Below, in pieces: positions 5,547-7,350 of a stretch of DNA of 7,350 nucleotides (positions within the stretch are counted from its first letter, which is position 1; each line of letters begins with the position of its first letter). A model generated the notes under the pieces. It was given only the letters and a program-made list of their open reading frames with translations, did no database searches and was not told the origin of the DNA. Origin of the DNA: an uncultured Collinsella sp. (lineage in GTDB: Bacteria; Actinomycetota; Coriobacteriia; Coriobacteriales; Coriobacteriaceae); assembly GCA_902494685.1 (NCBI GenBank), contig CABUUE010000074.1:1-7350 (forward strand). The letters run 5' to 3'. The translations under genes and the position numbers were made by a program.

Positions 5547-5929
5547 CTGAGCGTGCGCCGTGTGCTTGACGAAAATCTGGCCGCGAACTGGACGGGTGCG
5601 TCTGGTGCAGCATGATTCATTCCATAACAGATACTATGCATAAATGCTATGAAAAGGTCGCAGACGGTAGCTGGCGTTAGGTGAGTTGCGCAACACAATT
5701 GAACAGCGCTCATTTGAGGTACACTGCCAAAGGATGGGACAAGCTGGCAAGCGCATTGACCTGCGCAAAGACTGATTGGTGGGGGGATAAGTTTCAATCG
5801 GACCACGCTGAACAAAAACTTGCCATTTGCGTACCAACAAACATCCTAAACCGTAGCATCGCTCTATTCATCTAGCGATACATATGGTCTAGCGTTACGG
5901 TGTCCATGTGGTCGAGTTGAGGAGCGGGC
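5547..5929. other. Intergenic region upstream of the MalT-like regulator, no supported gene
   Basis: The 383 bases contain no frame with both a good ribosome binding site and recognisable protein. A 64-codon frame from a GTG at 5681 has no ribosome binding site and reads like random sequence. Visible structure includes the perfect palindrome GTTGCGCAAC (5685-5694), a promoter-like TTGAAC (5699-5704) with TACACT (5720-5725) at a short 15-base spacing, TACTAT (5632-5637) without a -35 box, and two copies of TCTAGCG (5871-5877 and 5888-5894) flanking CATATG. Local AT content is higher than in the genes. The region probably holds the regulator's promoter and operators. Confidence 0.55.
5919..5924 (+). 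promoter_or_regulatory. Ribosome binding site of the MalT-like gene
   Basis: GAGGAG lies five bases upstream of the ATG at 5930 and decides the start of the gene. The next in-frame ATG, 13 codons later, has no comparable site. Confidence 0.8.
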
Positions 5930-7350
5930 ATGGTTAACGATTTGGGCAATACGGACGACCTCGAGCTTATGCCGCTGGGCAGTAGCTATACGGTGCGGCG
6001 CGATCGCTTGATGAACGAACTTATCGCCAAGGGCCGAAAGGCCGGCATCGTAGTCCTCTACGCGCCTGATGGCTTTGGGAAAACCTCGGTGCTGCTGCAG
6101 TATACCCAAGAGGTTAAAAGCGATCCGACGCGAGGTCCCGTGCGGATCATCGAGGCAGACCGCGCCATTGGGCGCGAGGTGTTTATGCAGCTCGAGGTCG
6201 TTACCGAAGAGCTTAAGGACAAGCCGCACTCCCTTATTGCTATCGATAACGTGCCTAACCTCAGCCAGAGCGAGACCGAGGAGCTGATCGACCGAATCCG
6301 AAGCCTGCGTGCTATGGGGGTCGGGGTCTTTATGAGCTGCCGTCCCTCGAATCGCCAGCTGATTCATGGACTGGGCGATTCGATTAAAGTCAACGCGCAG
6401 ATGCTCAAGGTGCATGCCTATGAGTATTCGGCGTGGGCATCGGCGTTTTCGATCAGCACATCGCTCGACTTCTATCAGCTTACGCAGGGCGTGCCCGAGC
6501 TCGTCTCGGCTATGCAGTCGGGACTATACGAGCAGGGAGACGTTGCCCAGATGCTCGAAAACGAGATCGTCAATATCTACGGTGCGGCACTTGTTGATTT
6601 GGCGTCGCTCGAGAACAACGCCCTGTTTAGTGTGGCATGCTTGATGGTCTTAATGGGTGAGGGCAATATTTCGGAGCTCGAGGCTTGCGGTGTTAGGCTT
6701 TCGGCGATTGACCAGTCCTATCTTGTCCGCGATTATCCCATTTTTGGCGTTGATCCGGCAGACCGGAGCTTTACCTGCTTGGGTACCGAGGATAACGCAC
6801 GTCTGCGATTGCGCAAGCTGGTCGCCGAAATTCGCCCCGAACTCGTTGTGCGGGCGGCGCGTATATTGATTAAAGCGGGGCGCTGCGATACCGCGATGGA
6901 CCTTGCCGACGCGTTTTTGGACCGCAGTGCGGTGTTGGAGCTTGCCGGGCAGTATGGGGTCGATCTGGCCCTGACGGGGCATGGAGGGGATGTCTGCCGC
7001 GCGGCACTGGGAAAGACCGAAGCAGATGGCCGGGTATCGGAGCCGACGCCTGACGAGGCGCTCGGCATCTATCTGGCGGCGGTGAGCGTCTCCAATACAA
7101 AGCTCGCGCGGTATATGGCCTCAATTATCGAGCATGCGGGCGAGCAAGCGATTTGCGAGCTCAATCCCGTGTCATGGAAGGTGGCGCACGCGTTTACGAC
7201 CGCCTGTTATGGAGATAGTGGTCTGGGGCTTCCGACAGGCCATGCAGCGCTGGAAAGTGAGGCGTCTTGTGCCGCACTCGACATGCTGTCCGCACATGTC
7301 GAGATAAAGCATGGGCTGGCTGAGCGGGCGAAGGGTGGTGAGATCCTTGC
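5930..7350 (+). CDS. MalT/LAL-like ATP-binding transcriptional regulator, N-terminal part (runs off window)
   Basis: The frame is open from 5930 to the window edge, giving 473 complete codons. The N terminus carries a P-loop ATPase domain of the MalT (STAND) type. The Walker A motif APDGFGKTS is at residues 45-53 with Lys51, close to the APAGFGKTT of LAL regulators. A Walker B-like LIAIDN ends in Asp106-Asn107, and the sensor-like MSCRPSNR is at 135-142. The segment PLGSSYTVRRDRLMNEL before Walker A resembles the start of MalT proteins. After about residue 190 come alpha-helical stretches (for example RKLVAEIRPELVVRAARILIKAG) that fit the winged-helix and repeat regions of the family. Any C-terminal LuxR-type helix-turn-helix lies beyond the window, so the regulator role is inferred. 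It could also be a P-loop protein without a DNA-binding domain. The ligand is unknown. Codons are less biased than in rplM, as for a weakly expressed gene. A terminator and a long intergenic region separate it from nagB. Confidence 0.75.
   Translation, partial: MVNDLGNTDDLELMPLGSSYTVRRDRLMNELIAKGRKAGIVVLYAPDGFGKTSVLLQYTQEVKSDPTRGPVRIIEADRAIGREVFMQLEVVTEELKDKPHSLIAIDNVPNLSQSETEELIDRIRSLRAMGVGVFMSCRPSNRQLIHGLGDSIKVNAQMLKVHAYEYSAWASAFSISTSLDFYQLTQGVPELVSAMQSGLYEQGDVAQMLENEIVNIYGAALVDLASLENNALFSVACLMVLMGEGNISELEACGVRLSAIDQSYLVRDYPIFGVDPADRSFTCLGTEDNARLRLRKLVAEIRPELVVRAARILIKAGRCDTAMDLADAFLDRSAVLELAGQYGVDLALTGHGGDVCRAALGKTEADGRVSEPTPDEALGIYLAAVSVSNTKLARYMASIIEHAGEQAICELNPVSWKVAHAFTTACYGDSGLGLPTGHAALESEASCAALDMLSAHVEIKHGLAERAKGGEIL

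Noticed and set aside
4628..5815. Long minus-strand frame opposite nagB (395 codons)
   Set aside because: It is an antisense shadow running through nagB, its terminator and part of its leader, with no recognisable domains.
5681..5875. 64-codon frame starting with GTG in the nagB-regulator gap
   Set aside because: No ribosome binding site, no motif and no membrane or signal features. It spans the promoter-like elements.

Overview
The window reads as a moderately GC-rich actinobacterial chromosome, most likely from the class Coriobacteriia and possibly Collinsella-like. This rests on the rplM-rpsI-glmM gene order known from Actinomycetota, on codons that mostly end in C or G, and on a MalT-like ATPase regulator of a type common in Coriobacteriia. 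The genus is inferred from general character and was not tested. Every supported gene lies on the + strand.

Layout. Positions 1-25 are the 3' end of a tRNA, probably tRNA-Ala, followed by a strong intrinsic terminator (34-67). Positions 77-540 hold no credible gene but are full of repeats. A 36-bp direct repeat (77-112 and 286-321) carries an inverted copy of the tRNA 3' end. Between its copies are several tight hairpins. From 354 to 540 runs a decayed tandem repeat with a 61-bp period whose units contain their own dyads. Then come a patatin-like lipid hydrolase (577-1455); a promoter and short structured leader driving rplM and rpsI (1613-2454), closed by a terminator; glmM (2578-3915); a stand-alone glucose-family PTS EIIA (3987-4484); a 270-base structured leader; nagB (4757-5485) with its terminator; a 380-base intergenic stretch; and the N-terminal 473 codons of a large MalT/LAL-type ATPase regulator that runs off the right edge (5930-7350).

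How the genes fit together. rplM and rpsI form a standard ribosomal-protein pair. glmM, EIIA and nagB meet at glucosamine-6-phosphate: GlmM converts it to glucosamine-1-phosphate for the cell wall, NagB deaminates it to fructose-6-phosphate, and EIIA would feed phosphate to a glucose-family sugar or amino-sugar transporter encoded elsewhere. The MalT-like protein could be a local carbohydrate regulator, but its DNA-binding end lies outside the window.

The least explained parts are non-coding: the nagB leader, which has a GNRA-capped hairpin and two mutually exclusive helices, and the repeat-rich stretch after the tRNA. I found no CRISPR array, transposase, toxin-antitoxin pair or recognisable defence system.
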